Shown: piece after piece, positions 46,289-55,047 of the stretch
Numbering within the stretch: position 1 is the stretch's first letter
Layout of the letters: each line of letters begins with the position of its first letter
From: an uncultured Granulosicoccus sp.
GTDB taxonomy: Bacteria; Pseudomonadota; Gammaproteobacteria; Granulosicoccales; Granulosicoccaceae
NCBI GenBank assembly: GCA_937924505.1
Contig: CALDSR010000010.1
Span: 68,760-132,759 of the forward strand
Length of the DNA stretch: 64,000 nucleotides
Direction of reading: 5' to 3'
Notes under the pieces: model-generated
Database searches by the model: none
What the model was told of the DNA's origin: nothing
What the model saw: the letters and a program-made list of their open reading frames with translations, nothing else
Made by a program: the position numbers and the translations under genes

Positions 46289-47116
46289 ATGCCTACTGAG
46301 CCTGTTGAACACACTGCCGCACTGAGCGAGCTTGAAGAGGTAGTCAGCCTTCAGGAGCACCCTTTGTCTGACCGCGACTATCGCGATACGTGCAAACAAG
46401 CATTGGACGACAACGGCGTGCTCGTACTAAAGGGATTCTTGCGTCTCGAGGCAATCAACAGCATCAAAGCTGATGGTGATGCAAATCAGCACCGGGCATT
46501 TTTCACATCGAGTGATCATAATGTGTATCTGCAACCTCCTTGCAACGATTACGCATCCGATCACCCACGCAATCGATCCATCCGCTCCAGCAAGGGTTGC
46601 ATTACAACAGATCAAATTCCAGCGGCGTCAAAACTGCATGCACTTTATGCAAACACGATGCTTAAAGACTTTCTGTGTGCCGTTCTCGATGAAGAATCAC
46701 TCCACGAATACGCAGACTCACTTTCATCAATAAACCTGCACTACGCAGCCGATGGTCAGGAGTTGGGCTGGCATTTCGACAACTCGTCATTTGCCATTAC
46801 GCTGTTAATCCAAAAACCCGATGGTGGTGGCCAGTTCGAGTACGTACGCGATGTCAGAAATGCGGACAATGGCGACATGAATTACGCCGCCGTCGGTGCG
46901 GTCCTTGATGGGCACACGCCAGTTCATCAACTGGATATCGAGCCCGGAGACCTGGTTCTGTTTCGCGGACGCAATTCTCTGCATCGGGTGACACCATCTG
47001 TGGGTGATCAATGTCGCCTGCTGGTAGTACTCGCCTATAACTCAAAGCCCGGTGTAGTATTGTCAGAGTCTGCCCGTTTGACCTTCTACGGGCGACTGGG
47101 AACCGTCACCCCCTAA
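46289..47116 (+). CDS. 2-oxoglutarate/Fe(II) oxygenase
   Basis: A 275-residue non-haem iron oxygenase. The iron ligands are H-x-D in ELGWHFDNSSFAITLL (near 154-156) and a distal His in RGRNSLHRVTP near 233, with the 2-oxoglutarate-binding Arg further on. The Asp is kept; amino-acid halogenases of related fold have Gly there, so hydroxylation or desaturation is expected. The substrate is unknown. First enzyme gene of a six-gene operon that ends with kynureninase; next gene 25 bp away. Confidence 0.85.
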   Translation: MPTEPVEHTAALSELEEVVSLQEHPLSDRDYRDTCKQALDDNGVLVLKGFLRLEAINSIKADGDANQHRAFFTSSDHNVYLQPPCNDYASDHPRNRSIRSSKGCITTDQIPAASKLHALYANTMLKDFLCAVLDEESLHEYADSLSSINLHYAADGQELGWHFDNSSFAITLLIQKPDGGGQFEYVRDVRNADNGDMNYAAVGAVLDGHTPVHQLDIEPGDLVLFRGRNSLHRVTPSVGDQCRLLVVLAYNSKPGVVLSESARLTFYGRLGTVTP

Positions 47117-47141
47117 GCCTGACTGCTTGACTGAGCCAACA

Positions 47142-48314
47142 ATGCCCTCTACGCGCGATATTCTCGAAACGTTGATCGGCTTTGATACAACAAGCCGGCA
47201 TTCCAATATGGCGTTGATGGATAGCATCAGTGGCGTGCTGCGCGATCATGGCCAGACACCGCAGCTCGTTCCCAACAGCGATCACAGCAAAGCCAATCTC
47301 TATTGCACCATCGGTCCGCAAGATAAATCCGGCGTCATGCTATCCGGACATACCGATGTGGTTCCGGTCGATGGTCAGGATTGGACCTGCCCGCCATTCA
47401 CATTGACCGAGTCGGATGGACGTTACTATGGTCGCGGAACAACGGACATGAAAGGTTATGTCGCGTCCGCACTGGCGGCCGCCTGCAGAGCGAGTAGTCG
47501 TTCACTGAAAACTCCTTTGCATCTGGCGTTTTCATATGATGAGGAGATCGGCTGTGTGGGTGTGCGAAGCTTGATTGATGTGCTCGACAATTCACCCGTA
47601 AAACCCGCAATGTGTATCGTCGGCGAACCGACCAATCTCGCTGTCGCCACCAGTCACAAGGGCAAGGCATCCGTTTCGGTGCAATGCATCGGCCGAGAAG
47701 CGCATTCTGCATTGGCACCCGGTGCCTTGAACGCGATACATCTGGCTTGTGAATTTGTAACCGCTGTACGCGCAAGACAACATGACATTGAAACAGCTTG
47801 GCGCAGTGTTAACACAACAACCGCTGAGGATCCGTCAGTCGTACCCTACACCACCGTCCACGTGGGACGAATAGTGACCACGCAGGCACTTAATATCGTC
47901 CCTCGCCTATGTCAAGTCAATGTTGAAATTCGCCATACCGCCAACGACGATCCATCTGCCATTATTGAAGCATTAAGAATTGATGCAAATGCCATTGTTG
48001 AACCTTTCAGGGATCGGTTTCCGGAAGCATCAATAGAGCTCGACATCATCAACACTTACCCAGCGCTCGACACGCCAACGTCAGCGGAGGTAGTGAACTT
48101 TGTCAAATCACTCGTCGGGGCAAACACGACAGGCTACGTGGCCTTTGGCACCGAAGCCGGACTGTTCTCTGAAAAACTCGGCATACCGACGGTTGTGTGC
48201 GGACCGGGCTCGATGGAACAGGGTCACAAGCCAGACGAATATATTGATATCGAACAGTTGAATCGCTGTGACGACATGCATGCGCGATTGATTGACTGGC
48301 TGGAACGAAACTGA
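47142..48314 (+). CDS. ArgE-like M20 family amidohydrolase
   Basis: A 390-residue zinc peptidase-family enzyme (ATG 47142; a TTG at 47127 is possible). Zinc ligands and catalytic residues are in MLSGHTDVVPVDG (near 70), YGRGTTDMKGYVA (near 105), SYDEEIGCVGV (near 136, catalytic Glu-Glu) and GEPTNLAVATSHKG (near 165). It closely resembles acetylornithine deacetylase. Within this operon of aromatic-amino-acid enzymes an N-acyl amino acid substrate other than acetylornithine is plausible. Confidence 0.88.
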   Translation: MPSTRDILETLIGFDTTSRHSNMALMDSISGVLRDHGQTPQLVPNSDHSKANLYCTIGPQDKSGVMLSGHTDVVPVDGQDWTCPPFTLTESDGRYYGRGTTDMKGYVASALAAACRASSRSLKTPLHLAFSYDEEIGCVGVRSLIDVLDNSPVKPAMCIVGEPTNLAVATSHKGKASVSVQCIGREAHSALAPGALNAIHLACEFVTAVRARQHDIETAWRSVNTTTAEDPSVVPYTTVHVGRIVTTQALNIVPRLCQVNVEIRHTANDDPSAIIEALRIDANAIVEPFRDRFPEASIELDIINTYPALDTPTSAEVVNFVKSLVGANTTGYVAFGTEAGLFSEKLGIPTVVCGPGSMEQGHKPDEYIDIEQLNRCDDMHARLIDWLERN

Positions 48315-48329
48315 GCTCATATATAAAAG

Positions 48330-49130
48330 ATGAACAAGCCATTTGTCAGCGACTCGGACATTGCAACCTACCAACGTGATGGCGTTGTATTGATCAAGGG
48401 GCTTTTTAAAGACTATATCGATCTTATTCGTAGCGGCATTGACAGGAACATGCGCGAGCCCGGCACGTATGCGGCAGAGAATCTTCAGTCCGGTGAATCA
48501 GGCCGGTTTTTCGACGACTATTGCAACTGGACTCGAATACCGGAATTCCGCACGGTTATCCAGGACTCACCCGCTGCCGCCGTTGCCGCCCAATTGACAG
48601 GCTCAAACGCGATACAGATTTTCCACGATCATGTGCTGGTCAAGGAACCGGGCACCTCCAAGGCAACCCCCTGGCATCAGGACAGCCCTTATTACTTTAT
48701 CGACGGTGATCAAACGGTCTCGTTCTGGTCGCCAATGGACCCTGTCGATAGTGCCACGCTCAGATGTGTTGCGGGATCCCACCGTTGGGATAAACCAGTT
48801 CTTCCAACACGCTGGTTGGCGGAAGACGATTTCTACCCCAATAGCGATGACTACATGCCCGTCCCGGACCCGGATGCCGAAGGCATGACGGTACGCGAAT
48901 GGCCCATGCAAGCTGGCGATGCCGTCGCCTTTCATTATTCAATACTACACGGCGCCCGAGGCAATAATACCGCACAACGTCGTCGCGCTTTCTCGCTGCG
49001 ATTTATTGGTGATGATGCCCGATTTGCCGAACGCCCGGGCCGCACATCACCGCCATTTCCAGAGCACGGCATGCAGTCGGGCGATCGTTTACGGGAAGAT
49101 TGGTTTCCTGTGGTTTACCGTGCCCGATAA
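48330..49130 (+). CDS. Phytanoyl-CoA dioxygenase (PhyH) family protein
   Basis: A 266-residue 2-oxoglutarate/Fe(II) dioxygenase. Ligands: H-x-D in TPWHQDSPYYF near 112-114 and the distal His in FHYSILHGARGNNT near 213; GDQTVSFWSPMDPVD and LRCVAGSHRW are also typical. It is the second oxygenase of the operon, of a different subfamily from the one at 46289. The substrate is unknown. Confidence 0.9.
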   Translation: MNKPFVSDSDIATYQRDGVVLIKGLFKDYIDLIRSGIDRNMREPGTYAAENLQSGESGRFFDDYCNWTRIPEFRTVIQDSPAAAVAAQLTGSNAIQIFHDHVLVKEPGTSKATPWHQDSPYYFIDGDQTVSFWSPMDPVDSATLRCVAGSHRWDKPVLPTRWLAEDDFYPNSDDYMPVPDPDAEGMTVREWPMQAGDAVAFHYSILHGARGNNTAQRRRAFSLRFIGDDARFAERPGRTSPPFPEHGMQSGDRLREDWFPVVYRAR

Positions 49131-49172
49131 ATGGCAAACATGCCGACAACGTTAAAATGAACTCATCAACCA

Positions 49173-49844
49173 ATGACTGAACCCTACCGATTCAAGCCGC
49201 TAGCCCACGTTATGCGATCCGATTCCGAGCTTGTGCAGCGCGCTGATGATTTTTATCACGCACTCAATCAGCGCCGGACCGTCAGGGATTTCTCGCCTAA
49301 GGCTGTTCCCGCTGCGGTTATCCGTAGTGCCATCGCGTCGGCAGGTACGGCGCCCAGTGGCGCTCACATGCAGCCTTGGCATTTTGTGGCCGTTAGTGAT
49401 CCTGACAAAAAAAAGGCTATTCGGATCGCCGCCGAAAAGGAAGAACGGGCTTTGTATGAGCATCGTGCTTCAGATGAATGGTTAGAAGCCCTGGCACCAC
49501 TCGGAACCGATGCGAACAAACCGTTTCTGGAAACAGCCCCGTGGTTGATCGCGGTGTTTTCGCAAAAATACACACTCGACAACGAAGGCAGGAAACACAA
49601 GCATTACTACACTCAGGAATCGGTCGGTATCGCGACGGGTATGTTGATCACAGCTTTACACACGGCAGGCCTGGTTTGTCTGACGCACACCCCAAGCCCA
49701 ATGAGCTTTCTACGCGATGTACTGGAGCGCCCCAAACAGGAGCGTCCCTACTTATTACTCGTGACAGGTTACCCGACGGAAGATGCCAAAGTGCCGGATA
49801 TATCGCGCAAGGCGCTCGACGATATATACACTGAGTTCACCTAG
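49173..49844 (+). CDS. Iodotyrosine deiodinase-like nitroreductase-fold flavoprotein
   Basis: A 223-residue FMN enzyme. The FMN-phosphate RRTVRDFS (34-41) and TAPSGAHMQPWHFV (59-72) match the iodotyrosine deiodinase (IYD) branch of the nitroreductase superfamily. The three residues that bind the halotyrosine zwitterion in IYD are present with correct spacing: Glu 91, Tyr 95 and Lys 116 (EERALY and NKPFLE). IYD removes iodide, bromide or chloride from halotyrosines reductively. It starts 42 bp after PhyH and is followed 7 bp later by the BKACE gene. Confidence 0.85.
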   Translation: MTEPYRFKPLAHVMRSDSELVQRADDFYHALNQRRTVRDFSPKAVPAAVIRSAIASAGTAPSGAHMQPWHFVAVSDPDKKKAIRIAAEKEERALYEHRASDEWLEALAPLGTDANKPFLETAPWLIAVFSQKYTLDNEGRKHKHYYTQESVGIATGMLITALHTAGLVCLTHTPSPMSFLRDVLERPKQERPYLLLVTGYPTEDAKVPDISRKALDDIYTEFT

Positions 49845-49851
49845 TAAACCA

Positions 49852-50673
49852 ATGTTCATGAGCCCAAGCACTCAACATCTGATCGATCCATTACCCGACA
49901 TCATGGTCGCACCCACCGGTGCACGACGCACGCGTGCGGATCATCCAGCCTTGCCAATAACCATCGACGAAATTACCCGCACCGCGCAAGAGTGCTGGGC
50001 TCAGGGCGCGACAGGGATTCATGTACACGTTCGTGATGAAAACGAAAAACATGTTCTCGATAGCCGCTCGTATGCGGACACTATACAAGCCATCGAGTCT
50101 GCAGTACCCGACATGTATATTCAGATTACTACCGAAGCAGTCGGTCAGTACACTGCCGCCGAACAACGGCATTTGATTCGTGAGCTGAAACCAGCCAGTG
50201 CGTCTATTTCTCTCGCCGAGCTTTATTCGGATAATGAAACGACGCTTAATCGAGAATTTCTGTCTTGGTGCAATGATGCCGGCATCGGTGTGCAGTTCAT
50301 TCTGTATAGCCCCGAAGATTTGACTCGCTTCGAATCATTGATTGAAGCGGGGGATATTTTCAGCGACGCTTACAGCAATGGCCTGCAACTGATTTATGTA
50401 CTTGGCCGCTACACTAAAAATCAGCAAAGCCAGCCCGCGGACTTGAATCCCTTGTCCGAATGGCTTGCGCGTACCGGTATCAAAACCGACTGGGCCGTGT
50501 GTGCCTTTGGCCAATGCGAAACTGACTGCTTGCTTGAGGCTCTACACCGTGGTGGCAAGGTGCGCGTCGGCTTCGAAAACTCTCTATGGCATCGTGATGG
50601 ACAACTAGCCAACAATAACGCCGAGCGCGTTGCCGAAGTCGTGTCCATGTTCAAGTCGCTGAATCGACGGTAA
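49852..50673 (+). CDS. BKACE-family beta-keto acid cleavage enzyme
   Basis: About 273 residues from ATG 49852 (a nested ATG at 49858 is equally possible; an upstream open frame overlaps the IYD gene). The start PDIMVAPTGARRTRADHPALPIT and GIHVHVRDENEKHVLD contain the zinc His pair and substrate-binding Arg of the family. BKACEs condense a beta-keto acid with acetyl-CoA to give acetoacetate and an acyl-CoA. The keto-acid specificity is variable. The operon predicts an aromatic or amino-keto acid. Confidence 0.88.
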   Translation: MFMSPSTQHLIDPLPDIMVAPTGARRTRADHPALPITIDEITRTAQECWAQGATGIHVHVRDENEKHVLDSRSYADTIQAIESAVPDMYIQITTEAVGQYTAAEQRHLIRELKPASASISLAELYSDNETTLNREFLSWCNDAGIGVQFILYSPEDLTRFESLIEAGDIFSDAYSNGLQLIYVLGRYTKNQQSQPADLNPLSEWLARTGIKTDWAVCAFGQCETDCLLEALHRGGKVRVGFENSLWHRDGQLANNNAERVAEVVSMFKSLNRR

Positions 50674-50683
50674 AAATCAGTTC

Positions 50684-51862
50684 ATGAAAAAGCAACATTT
50701 TCATATACCCGACGGCCTTGTATACCTTGATGGCAATTCCTTGGGACCGCTACCAAAACTCGCGAGCGTGCGCGTACAGCAAACCATCACCGATGAATGG
50801 GGCGAACTATTGATCCGAGGCTGGAACCAGGCCGGTTGGATGGATCAACCTGGACGGCTCGGTGATCGTATTGGAGCGTTGATCGGCGCTCCGTCCGGTA
50901 GCGTGGTAATCGGTGATACCTTGTCCATCAAGGTTTATCAGGCGGTGGCTGCAGCCCTGAACAGGCAACCTGAGCGCGCTGTTGTCTTGTCCGATACCGG
51001 TAATTTCCCGACCGATCTTTATATGGTCGATGGATTGTTAAAGACCATGAACCGATCAGTCCAGCTCAAGCTCGTCAAGCCTGAGGAAATCGCGGATACG
51101 CTGGATGAATCGGTCGCCGTCTTGTTACTGACCCATGTCGATTACCGAACAGGCCGCATGCATGATATGCAGGCCTTGACAAAAAAAGCCCAGGATCTCG
51201 GCATTATCACCGTCTGGGATCTTGCCCACTCGGCCGGCGCTGTACCGGTGGACATGACTACCTGTGAGGCGGAGTTTGCCGTTGGATGCACGTACAAATA
51301 TCTGAACGCGGGTCCCGGTGCCCCGGCATTTATTTATGTGCGTCCCGATCTTTGCAATAAAGTCGAACCCTGTCTGTCCGGCTGGCTAGGCCACGCAGCG
51401 CCCTTTGACTTCGATCCAGAGTACACGCCGGCACCATCGATTGAAAGAATGCGTGTCGGCACGCCGTCTGTACTGCAAATGGCAGCGCTTGATGCAGCAC
51501 TGGATATTTGGGATGACATAGCAATGGACGAGTTACGTGCACGCTCAATCGAACTCTCCGAGCTGTTCATCAAGGAAATTGAAGCACGCTGCCCGATGTT
51601 GGAACTGGTCAGCCCACGTGACCCTGAGCAACGTGGCTCGCAAGTGTCATTCGCATTCGACGAAGGCTATGCGGTCATACAAGCCTTGATTGCGGAAAAT
51701 GTCATTGGTGATTTTCGTGCGCCGAATGTCATGCGTTTTGGCTTCACCCCCTTGTACCTGGAAACCAACGATGTCATGCGTGGCATCGAGATTCTGACGG
51801 ATATCATGGAGAACCGAAGCTGGGATCGGGTCGAATTCAAGGCACGTTCAGCCGTGACGTGA
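50684..51862 (+). CDS. kynU: Kynureninase
   Basis: A 392-residue PLP enzyme that cleaves kynurenine to anthranilate and alanine. Seen: YLDGNSLGPLPK near residue 14, SDTGNFPTDLYM near 105, WDLAHSAGAVPVD near 181 (PLP-binding Asp) and the PLP lysine in GCTYKYLNAGPGAPAF near 205. It ends the operon; no kynA or kynB homologue is inside it, though a cyclase-family (KynB-fold) gene is at 57245-58201. Confidence 0.93.
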   Translation: MKKQHFHIPDGLVYLDGNSLGPLPKLASVRVQQTITDEWGELLIRGWNQAGWMDQPGRLGDRIGALIGAPSGSVVIGDTLSIKVYQAVAAALNRQPERAVVLSDTGNFPTDLYMVDGLLKTMNRSVQLKLVKPEEIADTLDESVAVLLLTHVDYRTGRMHDMQALTKKAQDLGIITVWDLAHSAGAVPVDMTTCEAEFAVGCTYKYLNAGPGAPAFIYVRPDLCNKVEPCLSGWLGHAAPFDFDPEYTPAPSIERMRVGTPSVLQMAALDAALDIWDDIAMDELRARSIELSELFIKEIEARCPMLELVSPRDPEQRGSQVSFAFDEGYAVIQALIAENVIGDFRAPNVMRFGFTPLYLETNDVMRGIEILTDIMENRSWDRVEFKARSAVT

Positions 51863-51869
51863 GTCAACG

Positions 51870-51949
51870 CCATAATATCACTTCACCATAATATCACTTC
51901 ACCATAAAGTCACTTCACCATAAAATCACTCCACTATAAAATCACTTCG
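51870..51949. repeat. Five tandem 16-bp repeats overlapping an acetyltransferase stop codon
   Basis: CCATAATATCACTTCA repeats at 51870-51885 and 51886-51901, with variants at 51902-51917, 51918-51933 and 51934-51949. The last unit is the 3' end of the convergent GNAT gene (EVIL-stop on the minus strand), so the array appears to have grown by copying that gene end. Confidence 0.93.
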
Positions 51950-52380
51950 GCAATCGCGTCCCCGTCGTCTCGATGCCCTACAACCTTGAATCCATATTGC
52001 GTATAGAGTTTTTTCGCCACACTATTGTTTTCGTCGTAGTAGACCTCAACTATCTCGCATTGATCAATTTCTCGGATCTCATCCATCAAGAGCCCCATGG
52101 CCGTGACACCAATCCCTTTGTTTTGATGCCGACGATCTATCATGAATCTCCAGATCGTGCATTCGTGCTGCTCGTTGTCGTCAACATCAAATTGATACAT
52201 TAAAAAACCGACTATTGCATCTCCATACCAAATTGCTCGCGGATGAAATGATGAAGAAAAACTGGACTCCGCTATCGAGTACAAATTAGACGGAAGATAC
52301 TCTTCTTGTTCTTCTTCGAGCTCGAGGTCTATTACTTCGTGGAATATGTCATACGTGATATCCGTCAATCTTACTTCCAT
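51934..52380 (-). CDS. GNAT acetyltransferase, polyamine-acetyltransferase-like
   Basis: A 148-residue GNAT enzyme with acetyl-CoA-binding RHQNKGIGVTAM near 83-94 and the family end YYDENNSVAKKLYTQYGFKVVG. The start VRLTDITYDIFHEVIDLELEEEQEEYLPS resembles diamine/spermidine acetyltransferases (PaiA/SAT type) with an acidic polyamine-binding face. The substrate remains inferred. Its last 16 bp are repeated four more times after the stop. Confidence 0.88.
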   Translation of the reverse strand: MEVRLTDITYDIFHEVIDLELEEEQEEYLPSNLYSIAESSFSSSFHPRAIWYGDAIVGFLMYQFDVDDNEQHECTIWRFMIDRRHQNKGIGVTAMGLLMDEIREIDQCEIVEVYYDENNSVAKKLYTQYGFKVVGHRDDGDAIAEVIL

Positions 52381-52443
52381 TGCAAACGTCCCTCTTCTCG
52401 CTTAGCCAACCAACGGCATCTATGTTAAACCTGACAATCTGAA

Positions 52444-52557
52444 CTAACGGTGTTGCTCACGATGTCGCTCAACGCGCTGGCGTGTGTTTGACCAGGCATC
52501 TTGCGAACACTCCTGCTTGAAAAACGCGTGATCCGGTGTGCCGGTATCGCACGCCAC
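52444..52557 (-). CDS. Possible 37-codon ORF or gene-end remnant
   Basis: A GTG-started frame reading VACDTGTPDHAFFKQECS then an Arg/His-rich tail. Composition looks coding, but there is no clear ribosome-binding site or homolog known to me. It could be the end of a lost gene. Confidence 0.22.
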   Translation of the reverse strand: MACDTGTPDHAFFKQECSQDAWSNTRQRVERHREQHR

Positions 52558-52595
52558 TACACAGGGAAAGCTCTTTATCAGGATATTTACTTACA

Positions 52596-53099
52596 TCACT
52601 TGCGATGACGAAATACCAGAATATTTCCACGCGCCTCAGAGCTCACCTCACGCTCCAATTTTGCACCGAGCTTTTCGGCGAGACGAATTGAAGCGCTGTT
52701 GTTTTCAGATATACAACTGAATACGCTATCCCAAGCGAGAGTCTCATAGGCAAATGTTCGCGCGCGAATGGCTGCCTCCGCCGCGATACCACGCCCCTGC
52801 TTGTGGGCCACAATAGCCCAGGTAATCTCTCGCTCTGGCCACCCTTCGGGATTCCACAGGCCGACGATACCGCAAAAGTCCCCTGTTGCTTTTTCTTCAA
52901 CAGCCCAGGCACCATAGCCGCGAATAATCCAATGCCCCATCATCGCGGCAACCGCTCTCCAGGCACTTGCACGATCAAGCGGGCCACCATAATATCGAGT
53001 CAACTCTGATGCATAGAATTCCGCATACGCGTCAAAATCGGTGCTTTCCCTGAATTCACGTAAAAGCAAGCGTTCAGTTTCGACAAGCGGTATTTTCAT
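52596..53099 (-). CDS. GNAT acetyltransferase, RimJ/RimL-like
   Basis: A 167-residue acetyltransferase of the RimJ/L class, beginning ETERLLLREFRESTDFDAY. The acetyl-CoA-binding HKQGRGIAAEAAIRARTFAYE is near 97-117, followed by ENNSASIRLAEKLGAKLE. It could act on a protein N-terminus or a small amine. No operon partner is evident. Confidence 0.9.
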   Translation of the reverse strand: MKIPLVETERLLLREFRESTDFDAYAEFYASELTRYYGGPLDRASAWRAVAAMMGHWIIRGYGAWAVEEKATGDFCGIVGLWNPEGWPEREITWAIVAHKQGRGIAAEAAIRARTFAYETLAWDSVFSCISENNSASIRLAEKLGAKLEREVSSEARGNILVFRHRK

Positions 53100-53405
53100 T
53101 TATATATACTCTACGAATTTACGTTAACGCCTTCATTGAGAATAGACCTTAACCATTTTGTAGTCATGTGCCAGGGCTAAGATTGAAAATATGAACGGCA
53201 AAGAATCACATAGACTGATTGGCCATCAGGTACAAGTTATGATTGGACACTGAAAAACGGTTCTTGACGAAACCGAGTCGCCAGGAACTTTTTGCCTGTC
53301 AACAGTCTTACCTTTTACGAACGCGGCCGGCGACAGTCGGTCCTCAGAAAACGAGTCACCCCGTTTGCGTCACCCATGCCCATGAATTCTTTGAGGACAA
53401 CCTGA
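53100..53405. other. 306-bp intergenic region before sodC
   Basis: No gene with recognisable content; a plus-strand frame from 53243 overlaps sodC and looks non-coding. It must carry promoters of the divergent acetyltransferase and sodC; none was clear enough to place. Confidence 0.45.
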
Positions 53406-53942
53406 ATGACCTGGTCAACAATAATAAAAACCGCTGTTTTCGGATCGCTTGTGCTGATCGGTTCTGCCGCGATGGCCGAAAAAGATGCAGTCACCAGCAA
53501 TATTATCGGTGCAAAAGGCGACACGATCGGAACGGTTAAACTCCAACAGGGTTCCGGCGGTGTCCTGATGACTGTTGAGCTTGATGAAGGTACGTTGTCA
53601 CCAGGTTGGCATGGCATTCATTTTCACGCGCACGGCACTTGCGAGGATGTAGGCCACTTTAAACTCTCCGGCGGTCATGTCGGCAAGACTCCGGAAGCAC
53701 ACGGCTTGTTGAATCCGAAGGGGCCCGAGTTTGGAGATTTGCCCAATATTTTCGTCCCGGACGGAAGTGACGCGAAAGCTCAGTTCTTTGCGGCAGGCCT
53801 GACACTGGATACAGGCAAAGGCGGCGAGCCGCTACTGGACGACGACGGTAGTGCCCTGGTCATTCACGCAGAAGAAGATGATCACATCTCACAGCCCATT
53901 GGCGGAGCGGGTGGGCGAGTAGCCTGCGCCGTTCTGAAATAA
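53406..53942 (+). CDS. sodC: Copper/zinc superoxide dismutase
   Basis: A 178-residue periplasmic enzyme that dismutates superoxide. A signal peptide (about 1-24, ending AAMA) is followed by copper ligands in GWHGIHFHAHGTC near 68-80. The zinc loop is GGHVGKTPEAHGLLNPKGPEFGD near 90-112, and a C-terminal Cys (VACAVLK) forms the family disulfide. Convergent with a DDAH-like gene 8 bp beyond its stop. Confidence 0.95.
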   Translation: MTWSTIIKTAVFGSLVLIGSAAMAEKDAVTSNIIGAKGDTIGTVKLQQGSGGVLMTVELDEGTLSPGWHGIHFHAHGTCEDVGHFKLSGGHVGKTPEAHGLLNPKGPEFGDLPNIFVPDGSDAKAQFFAAGLTLDTGKGGEPLLDDDGSALVIHAEEDDHISQPIGGAGGRVACAVLK

Positions 53943-53949
53943 CAGGATT

Positions 53950-54735
53950 TCAGGAAAATCTCAGTGACAGGCAAGACATTCCGCCGTCGATTTTGGCGCA
54001 TTCGGAATTGTTGATCTCGACCACTTCATAGCCATGATTTCGTAGCATCTCTGTCGTGCGCGGAAAACCGGCGGGTGCGATGACCAACTGGTTGAAGCGG
54101 ACCAAATTTGCGGCGGCCTCTTCGCCTTCAGCGACATGCAACACACGGTACCCGTCGAAACATCCTGTCGCCTCCAATCGCCTGGTTGACAGAATGGTTT
54201 CTGCATCGAGCAGCGAACAGTCGCTTTTGAAATGCAGCACGCTCGGCGGTGTAATGACTTCACGCAGCGTATAGCCCCAAGCGGCGACAATCCCGGCAAG
54301 CTCTGCGACGCCAGCCGCATTCGTGCGATCAGAACGGCCGACGATAATTTCGCGTCCTGTCACCAGAATATCACCCCCCTCGATAAAACCCGGACTGTTG
54401 ATCTGGCGGACATCGTCAAAGACTTCATTCAGCGCCACGGCCATCTCGGCAGCTTCCCCCATCCGGCTCGGAGCGCCGGGGCGCAGGATTACCACCCCTT
54501 GCGGCAGACAAAGCGCCGTATCTTCGACAAACACCGAATCAGGATAATCTTCGAGAGGCGGTAGTTCGATGACGGTTGCGCCGGTCGATTTGAGCGTGGC
54601 TACATAATGGGCGTGATCAGCCAGCATTTGGGCATGAACGGGCGTTCCCTTATCCTCGGCACGCAGACCTTCGGTAATTGACGTCGCGGGACGTCGGGTG
54701 ATCGCCGTGGAGAATTCAAAGGTCGGATCAGTCAT
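53950..54735 (-). CDS. Dimethylarginine dimethylaminohydrolase-like protein
   Basis: A 261-residue amidinotransferase-fold hydrolase. DDAH signatures: DSVFVEDTAL near 66, EGGDIL near 119, GRSDRTN near 132, catalytic His in HFKSDCS near 166, and catalytic Cys in DGGMSCLSLRF at the C-terminus. DDAH converts methylated arginines to citrulline and a methylamine. It lies alone. Substrate could also be another guanidino compound. Confidence 0.92.
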   Translation of the reverse strand: MTDPTFEFSTAITRRPATSITEGLRAEDKGTPVHAQMLADHAHYVATLKSTGATVIELPPLEDYPDSVFVEDTALCLPQGVVILRPGAPSRMGEAAEMAVALNEVFDDVRQINSPGFIEGGDILVTGREIIVGRSDRTNAAGVAELAGIVAAWGYTLREVITPPSVLHFKSDCSLLDAETILSTRRLEATGCFDGYRVLHVAEGEEAAANLVRFNQLVIAPAGFPRTTEMLRNHGYEVVEINNSECAKIDGGMSCLSLRFS

Positions 54736-54992
54736 CGGGTATTCAGTCAGTGTTGTCGGGTTTTGATAGCGCTGCTTCGCTGTCTGCTACGGAGGATTCC
54801 CGTTTGTGCAATTATACATTTCGCCTAACCATGGGGATCGCCTCGGCAGCAACAGCAAGCAAAACGCAGGGCAAGTTCCCAAACAGCGTGATTAAACAAC
54901 AATGTAGAAATCGCTCAGCGTAAAGTCATCTGCAGTCCCCTGCAACTTGTATAAAGTTTCAGTTTGAGGGTGATCTACGGATGCCCAACACG

Positions 54993-55019
54993 AAAAAAGC
55001 CGGTTCAGATTGAACCGGC
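54993..55019 (-). terminator. Rho-independent terminator of the DUF3106-like gene
   Basis: GCCGGTTCA-GAT-TGAACCGGC (54999-55019) is a perfect 9-bp stem; the adjoining A-run at 54993-54998 becomes a T-run on the minus strand. Confidence 0.92.
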
Positions 55020-55047
55020 CAGATTCGAGATGCCTAAAACTGAAAGA

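Noticed and set aside
46289..47116. Radical amino-acid halogenase of BesD type
   Set aside because: The iron-binding H-x-D keeps its Asp; halogenases replace this carboxylate with Gly or Ala.
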